This document shows positions 47,401 through 62,400 of a stretch of DNA of 64,000 nt, piece after piece. Made by a program: the position numbers and the translations under genes. The notes beneath the pieces are model-generated. The model was not told the origin of the DNA. It was given only the letters and a program-made list of their open reading frames with translations, and searched no databases. Every line of letters begins with the position of its first letter. Position 1 is the stretch's first letter. Origin of the DNA: Zingiber officinale (lineage: Eukaryota > Streptophyta > Magnoliopsida > Zingiberales > Zingiberaceae); the NCBI RefSeq assembly GCF_018446385.1, contig NC_055987.1, forward strand, positions 4,922,705-4,986,704, in the 5' to 3' direction.

Positions 47401-50400
47401 TGAAACATTGTCATCTCTGAATTCTAAGAAGCTTTTTGTACATTTATTTGCTAATTAATCATACAAATTTGTGCTGTTTATTTCTCAGAGATCTTAGCTG
47501 GAACAACCTCAATGGAACTATTCCAACTAATAGACTTTCTGGCAATATAACCACCATGTATGGAGAATTCTTAGTTTAATTATTGATCTCAATTTTGATC
47601 AATTGAAGTTAGTTTGTTTTCAACTCTTTAGTGTCTATGACACAGTCATACTGTTGTGTTTCTGATACAGTGACCTGTCATACAATCATCTTAGTGGATC
47701 AATTCCATCAAGCTTCTCAGGTCTTCCTAATCTTCAAAGACTGTAAGATTGAGATTTTATATTTTTATTCCATGTCAAAAAGAGTTTGGTTAGTGAATTT
47801 TGTTCATATGATTTTGGCTTAGTGGCATATTTTTAATTCATCAATATTCACTACTTTATGGTTGTGGTGGCGTGGTGGCAGACATTATATTATTTGCTTG
47901 ATCTTATTTTGCAGGCTTCTTGAGAATAATTCTCTGAGTGGTTCTGTTCCATCCACCATTTGGCAGAATATAAATCTTACTGGAAATAGAAGTCTAATTT
48001 TGTAAGATCTGGTTTATCTTTGTTAACCGTTCTAGGTCTCTTTTTTGGAATTCAATGATTTGATTACTATAATAGGTTAAAAGTTTTTATCTTTGGCTGA
48101 TCCTTCCTGTCTTATTTTGCAGGGATTTTCAGTTTAATAATCTCACGAACATTTCAGATACTCTTCGCCCTCCTGCAAATGTAACAATTTTGTAAGTTTT
48201 TTCTGGTTTTATCTACTTTGGTCATTGTAATACCATTTACCAATAATTTGGATGGTTCAAAATTGTTCAATGATAAACACATGAGTATTTTAGAGTTTAA
48301 TAATACTTTTCATTGCATCATTGTATGCCATATCATATCATAGTATAGAATGAACAAAAAGACATTGGGAGAACAAATAGTACTATTGAAGGTTTATAAT
48401 CATTCTTAACTGAGGTTTTTGTAGTAGTTCCTTTATTGATCAATGTATCTGTATGGGTCGGTGCCAGTTGTCACCGATTAGTTGGAGGAGGAAGTGAAAG
48501 AAGAAGCAGATCTTCTTTTGATACAACTCTGTGTTGGCTGAATGACAATAGTTCAGGTGATACGGAATGAAACCTTAGTTCTTTCTACTTGAACTATGCT
48601 TGGCCACATACAAACAACCTTGTTAGTATACATAAAAGTGCATAGAATCTGTTTACGGTTGTCCCAGTGGAGAAAGATGATACAACTGTTCCTCCATTTC
48701 CATGTGAGACTCCCTTAATTCATTCCAAATTGTAATTTTATAGGTCCGCAACTCATTTTGCTCTACACTATACCCTTAATTATTATTGCATATCACAAAG
48801 TGTTTATACCTCCATTCATTCAGTTCAATTTATACATTGATTTCTCTATATTCTAGAATTTAGTGCAAAAACCCAAGGCTCATTTTTGAGGTAAAATAGC
48901 AAACCAAGGGTATTTGGGCGTGGAGAGAGAGACATAAAAGTACATGATTTTGTTATTTGGAAAGTAGGGGGCATGATTAATAGTATACCTAAACTTCATG
49001 TGCATGGATGGGAAAATCTTCCCAGTTAGCACCTACTGTCGATGGTGTCAATAGGGCTAACAACACTAGCTTGTTCTGGACTAAATAAAAATTAATATTT
49101 TGCTGCAGAAATGACTAGAAAGATAGTTGTAGTAGGGTTGACACAAAAGGTGAGCAGTTGAGCAGTGGAGATTTTCTAAATCTCACAAAAGAGCCTAGGA
49201 GGATGGTTCATGTGACCAAAATGAATGCCACGAGGAAAAAACTATGACCACCATTAGCATCATGCTGAAACATTAGGATAAAATAAAGATGTAGCATTAT
49301 GAGTATCGGAAGGTTTTGGGTTTGTAGGATCAGATACAATGAGAGTTGATGAAGCCACATGAGATATAATCTAGAGGAAGTTGATGACTCTTAAGTAGCC
49401 ATAAAAAAATCAGAGAAAAGAAAATTGCAAAAAAAGAGAGAAGCAGAGGGTTAAAGTAGCAAAAGAAAGGAATTCCTAATCTCACCCTAAAGAAGAAAGT
49501 GACTCTGAGTGGTGGAGGGTGTTTCTTGCGTAAATATAACTAAACTAGAGTCCATATGTAACAATGATATTCATGCTTTGCATGTTAGATTTTTTTACAT
49601 GAATGCAATTTTCGGCACCCAAATATAGCTAGAATTTTATTCTAACATTGTAATCTTGGTGCCACATTCATGCCTTTATGATGCATCGATTTTCATAGTT
49701 TTTGAAAAAAAATGAATTTGAAAAAAAAATGCAAATCCAACATAGCTGTCATTATTGATCCCAAATTTAGTGTTCGAATATGTAGTTTTTCTTTTCCAAA
49801 GTTTAAATTTTATAGATTTGCAAGGAATTGGAGCTTTAGATATAAAATTCACACTTTAATTTTGCTTTGATATGTAAGTTGATGGGTTATTTAGTGTGAA
49901 AGTTATTATTAAGCTTTTTTTATTAGTTGCTAGAATGCTAATGTTTAATCTCTTATTTTATTCAGGTTACATGGAAATCCTGTATGCAATGAAAATCAAC
50001 TCCAGATAGGACGATTCTGTCAGCTTCAAAGTATACCGATCAATGAAAGTTCAATTGTGGCACTGAGTTGTAATTCATGTCCTGAGGATTATGAATATAA
50101 TCCATCAGCTCGTCATCCATGTTTTTGTGCTATCCCACTTCATGTTGAATATCGACTCAAGAGTCCAGGATTCTCAAATTTCCAACCATACTATGTTGAT
50201 TTTGAGGACTACTTAACTAATGGTCTAGTCTTATCCATATATCAACTTCACATTGACTCTGTTGTTCGGGAAGAAGGTCCAAGATTCAGGATGCAATTGA
50301 CGTTATTTCCTGACAGTATTTCTATCTTTAACATAAGTGAGGTTCTGCGAATCAGAAGCATGTTTACCGGGTGGCTTATTCCAGATTCTGATCTTTTTGG

Positions 50401-53400
50401 ACCATATGAACTACTTAACTTCAACATGGGATACTATGGATCTGGTATATCATGAGCAGACACATTTTACTGTATTGTTGGTTTTATTAAATAAATAATT
50501 CATATTCTAACTATACGCTTCTAACTTAAGTAAATTCATATTCTTGATTGGAAGCAAAGTAGCAAGTTGTAATGTTCTATTTCACCAGAAAGTAACTTAT
50601 AATTTACAAATTGTTGCATAAAAGTGAAGCTAGGATATATTCAAATTAGAATTTTGGAGCAGTACCCATCAATGTTTGGGTTGGTTTTTCAGAATTTTGG
50701 TTTTCACTTGCATCATGATGCCATTCTTAATCCAAAAGTTGTTTAGTGTACCAGATTTTTCTTTAGGAGGGAAGTTGTGGAGTGGGCAATTGACCATTCT
50801 CAAACATCTTAGTTAGCTATATCATATACCTAATTCAAAAAGCATGTAGTAGAGAGATGGAATTTTAAGATATGTTGATTCACTATAATGCAAAGGCTAA
50901 AATAAAAATATTGATATTGGAGAGCAACTAGGTGTTACTCTAATATATGATAAAATGAGATAAAATAAGTTGAGATGGAGCGGACATATTCAAAAGGGTA
51001 TAAGAGGTGGTAGAGGGAGACTCTAGAAAATTTTAGTCAGTGTATTGAAAAATGGTTTAATTAATTTCAATTTTACTCTTATAGCCTTGAATAAAGTTCA
51101 ATGGGGATAAGATTCATGTAACCAACTCTAATATTTGAGACAAACATGGCTTGATGATTGATGGTGAAAATATACCTTACGTGGAAGGGTCATACAAAAA
51201 GTTAACAAGATCAGATGGCTTCCCAGAGGACAGATGTGGATGTCTAAAAAAAAGAACAAAATAAGCAAATCCTACTAGATATCTCCTGGTAAATTGGAAC
51301 TGAAATCAGTTTACCATTGGGGAGTGATGTGGGTTAGCAAGTTTCAGAATTTGCAGATTCAGTGTAGACCTAGTCTTAGAATATTTTAGCTATAGAAGTT
51401 TTAGATTGATGTCTGATATACTTCTCTCTTTTCATACTCTGAAAGTTATTGCATTGGAAATGTGACAATTCACAACATTTAAAATCACCTAGCACGAAAT
51501 ATAGTTTGTCCTGGATCCCTGCACACACTGGAGAGCTAATAGCCTAAACTTTTGGTCCAAGTGATCATCAAAACAAATTTAACAAATAAAATACAACAAA
51601 GTTTTCTGCCTCGTGTATGACAATTCTTAGGAAACTAAGTACAGGACATACAATATGAAGTCATCTGTTTCTTATTCTTTATTTTTGGAAAAGGTGAAAA
51701 ACGAGAATACAGACATTCACCCAATAATACTTGGACGTAGGAAGTTGCCAGTTCTTTATAGGTAACTGTCTTTAGTAACAACCCATTTTATCTCCCCATG
51801 TAATTTTTGTTGTTGAAAAGGAGTTGACGATCACATCATAGACATTCTTGTTTATCACAAACAACAGTTGTTCCAATCTCCTATCAGGCATTATGTTGGT
51901 ACTTTTAGATGATTTAGTACATATTGAAACTTAATGTTTGTGCCTAATAACCGGTAAGAGTGATGAAATAAAAAAATCTTTTTTCCTTGTACCTGTAAAT
52001 TCACATAATATTTAGATGAAAGATGCACCAAATAGTTTGATAGTTGTTATTTTAGATAAAATGAATTGATAATTTTTATTGAAGAGGGAGACATTTATAT
52101 GCAAACTAGGAATCTATCTTAGGAAATTATAATTAGACTAACTGACAGATATATTAATTAATATATGCAGATAATATGGTAACTAATATATGCAGATATT
52201 ATGGTAACTAATATATACAAGTAATACTTCCCTTAAGTTGGAACATAGATATTAATCATACCTGACTTGTTACAAAGATAATCAACCCAAACCCCATTTA
52301 AAGCTTTCGTGAAGATGTCCCCTAATTATTCCACAGACTTCATATATCATGTAGAAATCAAGTTTTGTTGAATTTTCTCACAAACAAAATGACAATCAAT
52401 TTCAGTGTGCTTAGTTCGCTTATGAAACACAGGATTTAATGCAATATGAAGACCAGCTTGGTTATCACACCCTGTGTTGTGAAAGGCATGCCTGAGGCGC
52501 GAGGCGATTCCAAAAACGCCTTTTCCGCCAAGAGGCGGGCGCTGTTCTTTAAGCGCGCACCTGGGAGCGCTTAGGCACGCCTTTGGAGCCCGAGTGTTTT
52601 TTAAAACGCGTTATTAACCTTTTGCCAAAAAATCTTTAGCCCGGGTTGGAATTAGGGCACGAAGTAAAGGAAGAAGAAAAGAATGCAAGAAGAAGTCGCG
52701 GCCACCTAAACCCTAGCCTACCCGGAGCATTTCCATCCACCGCCATCGTTGCCTGAGTCACACCCGTACCCAGGTATGTGTTTCTTCCTCTTTTTTTTTG
52801 TTTTTATGTTCTTCTTCTCTTCTTTATCTTCTCTTTTGTTCTTCTTCTTCTCTTCTTCTTTTCTTCTTCTTCTTTTTCTTCTTACGTGCTCTTGCTGCTG
52901 TCAGCGAATGCTGGAAAGCGTTCGTTGATTAGCGCTTGTCCTGGATCGATCCAGGTCCTGCCTGGATCGAATTGGATCGATCCAAGTTTCTTGCCTGTCT
53001 AGATCATTTGGATCGATCCAGGCAGGATCGAGACTTGGATCGATCTAAGTTTCCTGCCTATTTCTACCTGGATCGATCCAGGCAGGACCCAGATCGATCC
53101 AGGTTTCTACTTGGATCGCTGCGGGATCGAATATATATATTTTTTTCATGTTTTTCCATTTTCCCTTTGTTTTTCTATTTTTTTGTCTTGTACAGTGTTG
53201 ATTTTGTCATATTTTTTATTTTCAGGCTATTTTCTTGTTCAATTATCATGGAAGGTAGTAGTGATGCTCCAACATATGCATCAAAAGATCCGATATGTAA
53301 TTATTTTTAAAGAGTTAATCTGGATAACAAAAATGATTTGATTTGTAATTTTTGTCAAGAAAGTTACAAAATGGGGTATCTATCTTGCAAAACATTTTGT

Positions 53401-56400
53401 TTGGGGGTTTCGAAATACTACGACTTGCAAAAGTGTCCGCCTCATGTATGTGGAGAAATTAAAAATTTTATGAAGAAAAAGATGGAGAAAATTAATCTTT
53501 CTAAACTTGTGACATTGGACTTTGAGGATGTAGACCCTCTTGGTGATGATATTGATATGGATGATATTGGAGCTAAAGCTATACCACCTACAATTTCTAG
53601 ATCAGTGAATATGTGAAAAGGCCAGACAAATAGGTCCAATGGATACGTATTTTGCTCCTAATGTGCAAAAAAATGTTGAAAGTAGAAAGGGTAAAGAGAG
53701 GCAAACTACGACAAATGAGGTATACAAGAAAGAATTGAGGGAAAAAACTTGTATGACCATAATTGAGTGGATGCATGATGCAGCAATTCCTTTTAATGCC
53801 GTTAACTATTCAAGCTTCAAAAGGATGTTGAATTTGGTTGACCAATATGGTGTAGGTTTAAAAGGACCTAGTTATCATGAGGTGTGAGTTCCTTTTCTAA
53901 AAAAGACTGTTAGTGTGACAAATGATTACATTAAGTCGTGTGAAAGAATGGGTTAAATATGGTTGTAGTTTGATGGCAGATGGGTGGACGGACAAAAGGC
54001 AGAGGACATTGATTAATTTTTAGTGAATTCTCCTAAAGGTTCAGTTTTCATCGAATCAGTTGATGCTTCTAATTATGCAAAGACTGGAGTATCTCAGTTG
54101 CTTGATCGATTTGTGGAGCGTGTAGGAGAAGCAAATGTTGTTTAAGTTGTTACATATAGTGCAAGTAACAATGTGCTTGCCGGTAAGAATCTATTTAATT
54201 CTTTCTTATGATTTTTCTTATATATGTTAAACTTATCTAGTTTTCTAACTTCTTTTGTAGGAAAATTATTAGAAGCAAAAAGGCCACACTTATATTGGAC
54301 TCTTTGTGCTGCAACCTGTGTCGATTTGATCTTAGAAGATATTGGGAAATTGCCTAATTTTAAAACAACATTGAAGAGACAATGAGTGTGAATGCCTACA
54401 TTTATGTTTGCCTAGGCATGATAAATATGTCGAGGCGATTTGCAAGACAAAAAGAGCTTTGTCAGGCGGGTGTCACAAGATGTGCTACTGCTTTTCTCAC
54501 TCTTGAAAGGATGCACTTACATAAGCAAAATTTAAGAAGAATGTTCATTTCAAAGGATTAGACAGAGAGTAAGGTGGCGTTTGGTTGGTGGGTTTGGAAA
54601 TGAGAGAATGGAATGATAGTAAAAGATAGTGTTTGGATTGTGGGTTTGGGAATGACAATTTGGGAATGATTTCCAGAATCAGTTAAGCCCATATAACTAG
54701 GTGGATTTCATTTCTATTCTCATTCTCATTGCACCTTACTATCAAACTCATACCCATAGTCATTCTAGTCATTTAGCTAAACGCCACCTAAATGGGCAAA
54801 AGAAGCTGTGGGGAAGAAGGTAGCTAAAATCATCATGACACCTAGATTTTAGAGTAGTGTTGTGCATATTTTAATGATATATGACCCTTTAGTCCGTGTT
54901 TTGAGATTGGTTGATGGCGAAAGAAAACCTGCAATGAGTTATATTTATGAGGCTATGGATAGGGTAAAAAAATAATTATAAAGGCCTTTGAGGAGAAAGA
55001 AGAGAAATACAAAGAAGTGTTTGAGATCATTGATAAGAGATACGAATGCCAACTTCATCGGTCTTTGTATGCTGCAGGACATTATTTGAATCTAAAATAC
55101 TTTTATTCATATACGGATTCAAATATATATGGAGAAGTGGTGAATGATTTGTTTGGAACTATGGAGAGATTGGTTTCAAGCATTACCGAGCAAGATAAAA
55201 TCACTACCCGGTTCTCTATATATTGAAAGATATTGAAAGACAGAAGGGCTATTTGGGAGGGATGTGACAATTAGACATAGAAGAACATTATCTCCCATAG
55301 AATGATGGGAATACTACAAAGCAAATACACCAGAATTGCAAAAGTTTGCTATTAAAGTGCTTAGCCTTATTTGTAGTGCTTCCGGTTGTCAGTGCAATTG
55401 GAGTGTATTTGAGCAGGTATGTAATAAATATAAATGTATAATACTATTAGCATGTTACTTTTATAAATAGAAAATATTATTTGCTATTTTATTATACTTT
55501 TTGTGATTTTTGACATTTTGCAGATTCACAATAAAAAAAAAAGGAATAGTCTAGCTCAGCAGCGCTTAAATGATTTGGTATTTGTGAAATACAATCGTGC
55601 CTTAAAACTTCAGTATGATGTACGTGATCAGATTGATCCCATCTCTTTGACAAATATTGATGATAGTAAGGAATGGTTGATTGGTAGAATGGATGGAGCA
55701 AGTGATAATGAAGATGAGTTGATTTTTGAAGGTGATGACTTGACATGGGATGTCGTTGCTAGGAGTAGTGGAGCTGAAGAGCCTAAATAAAAACATTGTA
55801 TCCATAGCCTCTAGTTCAAGTGTTAGGCCAAAACAAGTCGAGAAGGGAAATACATCTTCTTCCATGAGACACTGATCTTTAAGATTTATAGATGAAGAAG
55901 AAGAAGAAGAAGAATTTGAAGAAGATGAAGATGAAAATAAAGAAGAAGAAGAATACAACGAGGATGATCTTGAGTTTGATGATTAATTTGACTTATTACG
56001 CTTGTTTTGATCAACTTTGTTAGTTTAGATTAGAAAGTTGAAACTTGAAAGTTTGAAACTTTTATTAATTTTATCGTGGTGTTGTTTTGCTTGTCATATT
56101 ATGAGTCTTATGGTTAGTGATTTGATATTTTTATGTATGGAAATATTAATAGTTATTTGACATATTATATGAGTGACTTAGTAGTTTAGTAATCAACCTC
56201 ATGTTCAAGAGGCGCGCGCCTAGGGCTCTAGGAGCCCTTTGCGCCTCGGTGCGCTTCACGCCTCTAACAACACTGATCACACCACAGTTTTGTGGGTACT
56301 GAAATTTTAAGTCCTACTTCAGTCAAGAGTTGATATATCCATATTATCTCATACACAGATTATGCCATAGCCCTATATTCTGACTACACTCGATCGTGAC

Positions 56401-59400
56401 ACAAGACTTTGCTTCTTACTTTTTCATGAGATTAACTTTCCTCCAAGAAAGAAGCAATAATTTGAAGTAGATCTTCTATCTATTTTGGAACTTGCCTAAT
56501 CTGCAATTGAAAAACATTCAATATGAGTGTGTCCATGATTTGCATATACTATACCTTGTCCGAGTGCTTCCTTCAAGTAATACAAAATTTGTTCTAACGC
56601 TACCTAATGATGAATGGTTGGAGATGTCATAAATTGATTGACAACACTAACCGAATATGCAATATTTAGATGAGTCACAGTAAAGTAATTCAACTTTCCA
56701 ATCAATCTTCAATATCTCTTAGGATGTTCAAATAGTTCCCCATCTCTTGTGAGGTACATGGTTTGAGTCATTCGAGCACACTACAAGACTTTGTCCCCAA
56801 TTTTCCTGTCTTGGTTAATAGGTCGATGACATATTTTCTCTGAGATAGAAATATACCTTTTTTACTCGTAATTTCAAAAGAAATACTATAGCACCCCAAG
56901 TCTTTCGTATGAAACTGAGTATGAATAAAAGATTTAAGAGAAGAGATTCCCGTAGTATCACTTCCACTGATAACAATATCATTCACATACACAACTAACA
57001 GAATGATACCATCTTCTGTCTGATAGACTTGCTTTTCATCATATCAAAATTTTCAATAACCTGATTAAATTTTCCAAACCAAGCATGAGGACTCTGTTTC
57101 AAACCATACAAAGATTTTCGAAGATAACAAACTCACCCTGACTCCCCCAAGCAACAAAACTAGTAGGTTACTCCATATACACCTCCTCTTGAAGATCACC
57201 ATAAAGAAAAACATTTTTAATATCAAGTTGATGTAAAGATCAATGATGAGTAATGATCATTGAAATAAACAATTGAATATATATCAACTTTGCAATAGCA
57301 CCATAGGTCTGAGCATAGCCTTTAGCGACAACTTTTAATTTGGCGATAGGTCATTGACTTTAACTGTGAATATCCATTTACATCCAATAGCTCATTTTCC
57401 TGAAGGTAGATTGACCAAGTCCCAAGTGCCATTGTCATCTAAAGTATTCATCTCCTCTATTATTTAAAAAATATGGTCTAACAGACAGTTTTAGGAATGA
57501 CGATAGAGTCAAGTGTAGCAATAAAAGAATAAGAGGAATACGACAAGCCGTTATAAGAAACAAAAGAAGAAGTAGGATAAGTACACTGACATTTACTTTG
57601 CGTAACACAATAAAGTCATTGTTAAGTGTGGGATCTAATGACGAAGTAGTAGGTGCAGAACATGAATTAAGAGGTTGACACCTGGAGTAGACTTCGAATA
57701 ATAAGAGGGTTCACATGAGTCGGTTTCGGGATGGGTGCAAAGGATGTGATAGAATACACCAATAAATCATCATCCTCCCTTTGATGAGTCAGAATAGGTG
57801 ATGATGGAAAATAAGGTGTCTTCCATGAAGATAACATCAATTGAGATAAGATATTTGCTAATACTGGGACAATAACACCTATAACCTTTGAAGACAAGAA
57901 TAACCAAGGAAAATACACTTTAAAGATTTGAAATTAATTTATGTTGGGATTCTTGTGCAAATTTATGCATGTGCAAAACATGTTTTCAAAAAACATACAG
58001 CGGAAGCGAAACAAATTTCTAAATTATTACAACACACATCACACATTCATAAGAGCACATGTGCAAGACATGACCGTAGATACAAACTTCATTTAGGAAT
58101 TATACCCTTCGGATGATGTTTAACAAAAATGACACAAACTAGCAAGCATCATAATACTTGTCTTTATTCATATCCATGTCGAGATACCTTCGAGACGACT
58201 TTGTAAGCCACAAGTCGTGTCTCCACTTTGGTACTAGCCAAAGGAAGGAGACAACACTATCTGAGAGAAAAACCCATGGGTCGATTTGGTGCCCGACAAC
58301 AATTGCAACCTGGCGGCACCAAAAAGAAGATGCAATAGTCCCTAGGCTACGGTTTGGTGATTGAGAAGGTATTGCCGGCAGTTATGGCGGCAGATGGCTG
58401 GAAGGGGTTGGAGGAGGCAGCGGTGGTGACACAAATAGGGGGCGGCGACACCCTTTTGGTCGGCAATAACAATAAGAGAGGGAGAGGAAAAATAAAAACC
58501 TAAAAACAACTCTTATTATTTTTTTCCTATGGATGAGTTTTTATACACCTCCATAAGGGTTTGATAAGCAAGATCAAACTCGTACCTTATAAGCCAACCC
58601 GATATATTAGCAATAAGCTTGGTTCAAAACCAAACCAATTTTGGTTCATAACTAACCATAATGGATTCAACTTGCCCACAAGAGGCGTGGCCCACTCATG
58701 CTTCCTGCCCGACAAATAGTTTTCATATTTGCCCTTCGTATGGTCTTACTAGACTTAATCTCTCTCAATCTGAGAATCCTATTCTCAAACTTGTTTTACG
58801 TCTTTCGGATGTACTCGTAGTGCGTGTGATCCAATAGGTTCATGGTTATGTTGGTCATTCATAATTAACTATTAATTACGAATAGATCATGAATGACACC
58901 TAGTAGTATATCATGACTCCCAATTGACCGAAAAATCATAGTTGATCCCAGAACAAATTTTGAACCCTTCAACAACTATAATTATCAGTGCGTCTGTTCC
59001 TTTCACGCATCTTATACCCACTTGGTTCGGGACATGGTCTATGTGTCATTCTCTACTATGTTGACTACGCCATATCTAGCTCAAGTAGTATTTCCTTGTC
59101 CTATGGATTCTAGTTACTTAAAAACATATGTCCAAGAAGACCATCTTCTTGACGTGTTTGTTTTGGCCAAATACTTATGAGTAACAATCTTGACAAAAGG
59201 CTATACGGTATACGTCTCCTTATAAGAGTGGTGATCCTTTATAGGCTATTCAAACATCTTCAAGCATATTAACTTATACCCATTCATCCCAGACCTAAGC
59301 CTCCTAGGAGATGTTTTGCTAAGATGTCAAAGTATAAGCCTTCATACTAAGATGACTTGAATACCTCAAGCTGTAATGAGATCTTCATTAGCATATAAAG

Positions 59401-62400
59401 AACCATATGAAATCTCATAGTAGGTCATATCCAATGAACTAGTTATCATAATTAACATCCACATATTAACTCTCAACGTCCCATTGTTTTCGGCTAGTGA
59501 GTGATCAACGGCTTGATTATATCAAGGAGTATAACATATGCTAGTCTCACAAAATTGACGATGTCCAGTTTATCAATTCATCGAATAGGGAAGATTTCAA
59601 TATGTACATAATTACACATGATGAGATACCTCCTAATTGTGATCCAATCACAAATTCTCTCATGCTATGCATTATATAGTGGACTTCATTAATTAAGTTT
59701 AAGATCGAATCATATACATATAGAATGCACACTTAAATAGTGAATTTTATTTATAAAATAAATAATACAACGTCTAAGGTGATTGCCTTTGGGACACTAA
59801 AAAAACAAGGGCAGCTTGGTGCACGAAGCTTTCGCCATCCGGGGTCTCAGGGAAGGATCCATTTTACGCAGTCTTACCCTACTTTTTGCAAGAGGCTGCT
59901 TCCAGGATTCGAACCCATGATCTTTTTGGTCACATGACAACAACTTTGGGACACCTATCAAATATAATAATTTAGTAACATCCAGACGAACATCCTGAAC
60001 AAAATAAATGCTACTAAATATCCTAGGGTTAACAGGAAATGACTTATTGAGAAAAAAAGATTTTATAAGGATATCACCATAAAGACCAGAGGATGACATG
60101 CGGTTAATGAGAAAACATGCTCATTACATCAGCACATAAAGGTTTGGGAACATTCATTTGAAATAAAAGTGCCCCTGCAGTTTCAAGAAGATGTATGTTT
60201 TTAGGTTTAGCCACACCATTTTGGGGTGGATTATCAATACAAGAGGTTTCATGAAGCAGACCATTTTGATTTATAAAAGATTGGAATAAACTGTACGTAT
60301 ATTTCTTGGCATTATCACTTTTCAAAGTACGGATGGACGCATTGAACTGAGTTTTAATCTCATCACAAAAAGCATAAAACAGAGAAAATAACTCAGAACA
60401 ATTTTTCATAAAATATAACCAAGTTACACAAGAATAATCATTCACAAAAGTAACAAAATGCTTAAAACCAAGTTTAGACAAAATAGAACAAGGACCCCAA
60501 ATATCATAATGAACTAATTCAAAAGGAATAGTGACACATTTATTTACTGTAAGACTCTAATTAAGATGGTGTAATTTTGCAAACTGACACGACTTACAAT
60601 CTAATGAAGACACCTTACTATATTGTGGACAAAGCTTTTTGAGCAAAGGGAGAGATGGATGTCTTAACCTACAATGAGCCTCGAAAGGAGAAGTGACTCG
60701 AGTAAGCAAAACAATCTAGGAGCGGTATGTTAAGAATATAGAGGCCTCTAGACTCTTTACTAATATTCTTTTTCGTTAAAAGATCCTGAAATAAGCAATG
60801 ATCAGTTAAAAATGAGATGCAATAGTTAAGATTATAAGTTAATTGACTGAGAGAGAGCAAATTAAAGGATAAATTTGGTAACTATAAGACAAAGGACAAA
60901 GGAAGCAAAGGGGTAGGATTGATAGTGCCAGACCCACGAACACAAAATGGAGATCCATCAGCTAAAGTAACAATAGGAGTGTTAGCTTTGGATTGAAAAA
61001 GTAGAAAAGAGTATAGAATTAATTACCTATCATATGATCTATCACACCAGAATCAATGACCCATTTGGAGGATGAGGAACAAAAGACATGTGTTTTGAGA
61101 ACATGAGTGATTCCTGATATTTTGAGAACTTGGCAAATTCGTTTGCAGAGATAAGAATCGATTTATCAGAGGCATCATTAGTGGATGCAATATGGGCTAA
61201 GTCTTTTTGCTGATTTTTATATTGAAACTTTCTACACTCAAACTTCGTATGACTAGCTTATGACAGTAATTGCACATAATATCACCCGAATTCGGTGTTC
61301 GAGTTTTAAAGTCTTGTGAGCTAACTCCTTTGTTTCCACTGTGACTAGTTGATCTTCCAGGCACATAATTAGTATTGCGGCTCTCCAAAATACCACTAAG
61401 CGGAACTGGTGCAGCATTTTCTGTACGAAGAACATGACTAAATACATCTTATAAAGAGGAGACCTTAGAACCAGAGAGAACTCCTGACTTAGTAGACTTA
61501 GTTAGGAGATAGGCCAACGAGGAAGCTCATGATAGCCATTTACTCTCGTTGGCGTTGTTGAACCTTCACATCAGGGCTAAAAGGCAATAACATATTAAGC
61601 TCCTCATATGTCTTCTTTAATGTCATAAAATAATTGATCAGAGACTTATCTTTTTTTCCACACAGTAAAGGGCTTTGCAAACCTCATACATGCGGGAGAG
61701 ATTTTTTTTCCATAGTACAAAAATTCCAAGTAATCCATTAGTTCTGTAACAAATTCATAGTGATTAATTAAACCAATTACCTCACTATAAATACAATTTA
61801 GAATCTGAAGGAACAAGTGAGCATCCTCTCTAAGCCATGTTTGCTTCGAATCATCCTAAGGAGGATTATCAGTCGAATAACCATCTTTGTCAATACTTCA
61901 TAGATAACGATGAACAATCTTATTCCAATCCAAATAATTCTAACCATTTAGCTTATAGTCCTTGATTTTAGACATCATAGGCACCACATCCGCCATAATA
62001 GAAGACTTATTTTCAACCATAAGACTTAATCCCAAAGGAAGTCAAATAAGAGAAGAATCCAAACCAACAAGTCTAGACAAACCCACATGCACTTAGGTGT
62101 TACTCGCATTGAGGATCACTAGTGGCAAGGATTGTTGGTGGTCGAGATTGGGCGATGCCGGTGATGCTTTTGATGATGCGTATCGGGAGAGTGGTGGCGG
62201 TTGTCTGGGATAGGGCTGATGCGGTGGTTGCTCGATGGCCAGAATTTGAATCAATGATATCGTGGAAGGAGAGCCGGTGTAGGGTGCGGCGGTGAGTCGG
62301 AGCAGCCCCGTGCGTTGTGCCTCGGGGAAGGGGAGGCGTAGCAGCTATTGGTGTGGTGACGAGCAACAGTTGACTTCGTGTGTGGGCAGAGGAGAGAAGG

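Larger units (their letters stand above)
52472..56275 (+). mobile_element. hAT DNA transposon, decayed
   Basis: 3804 bp between perfect 8-bp duplications ATCACACC (52464-52471 and 56276-56283), the hAT hallmark. Terminal inverted repeats: CTGTGTTGTGAAAGGC on the left and the complement CAGTGTTGTTAGAGGC on the right, with subterminal GAGGCGC-rich repeats on both sides. Encodes a broken BED-finger/DUF659/hAT-dimerisation transposase on the plus strand. It sits inside the RNase H region of N, so it arrived later. Confidence 0.93.
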
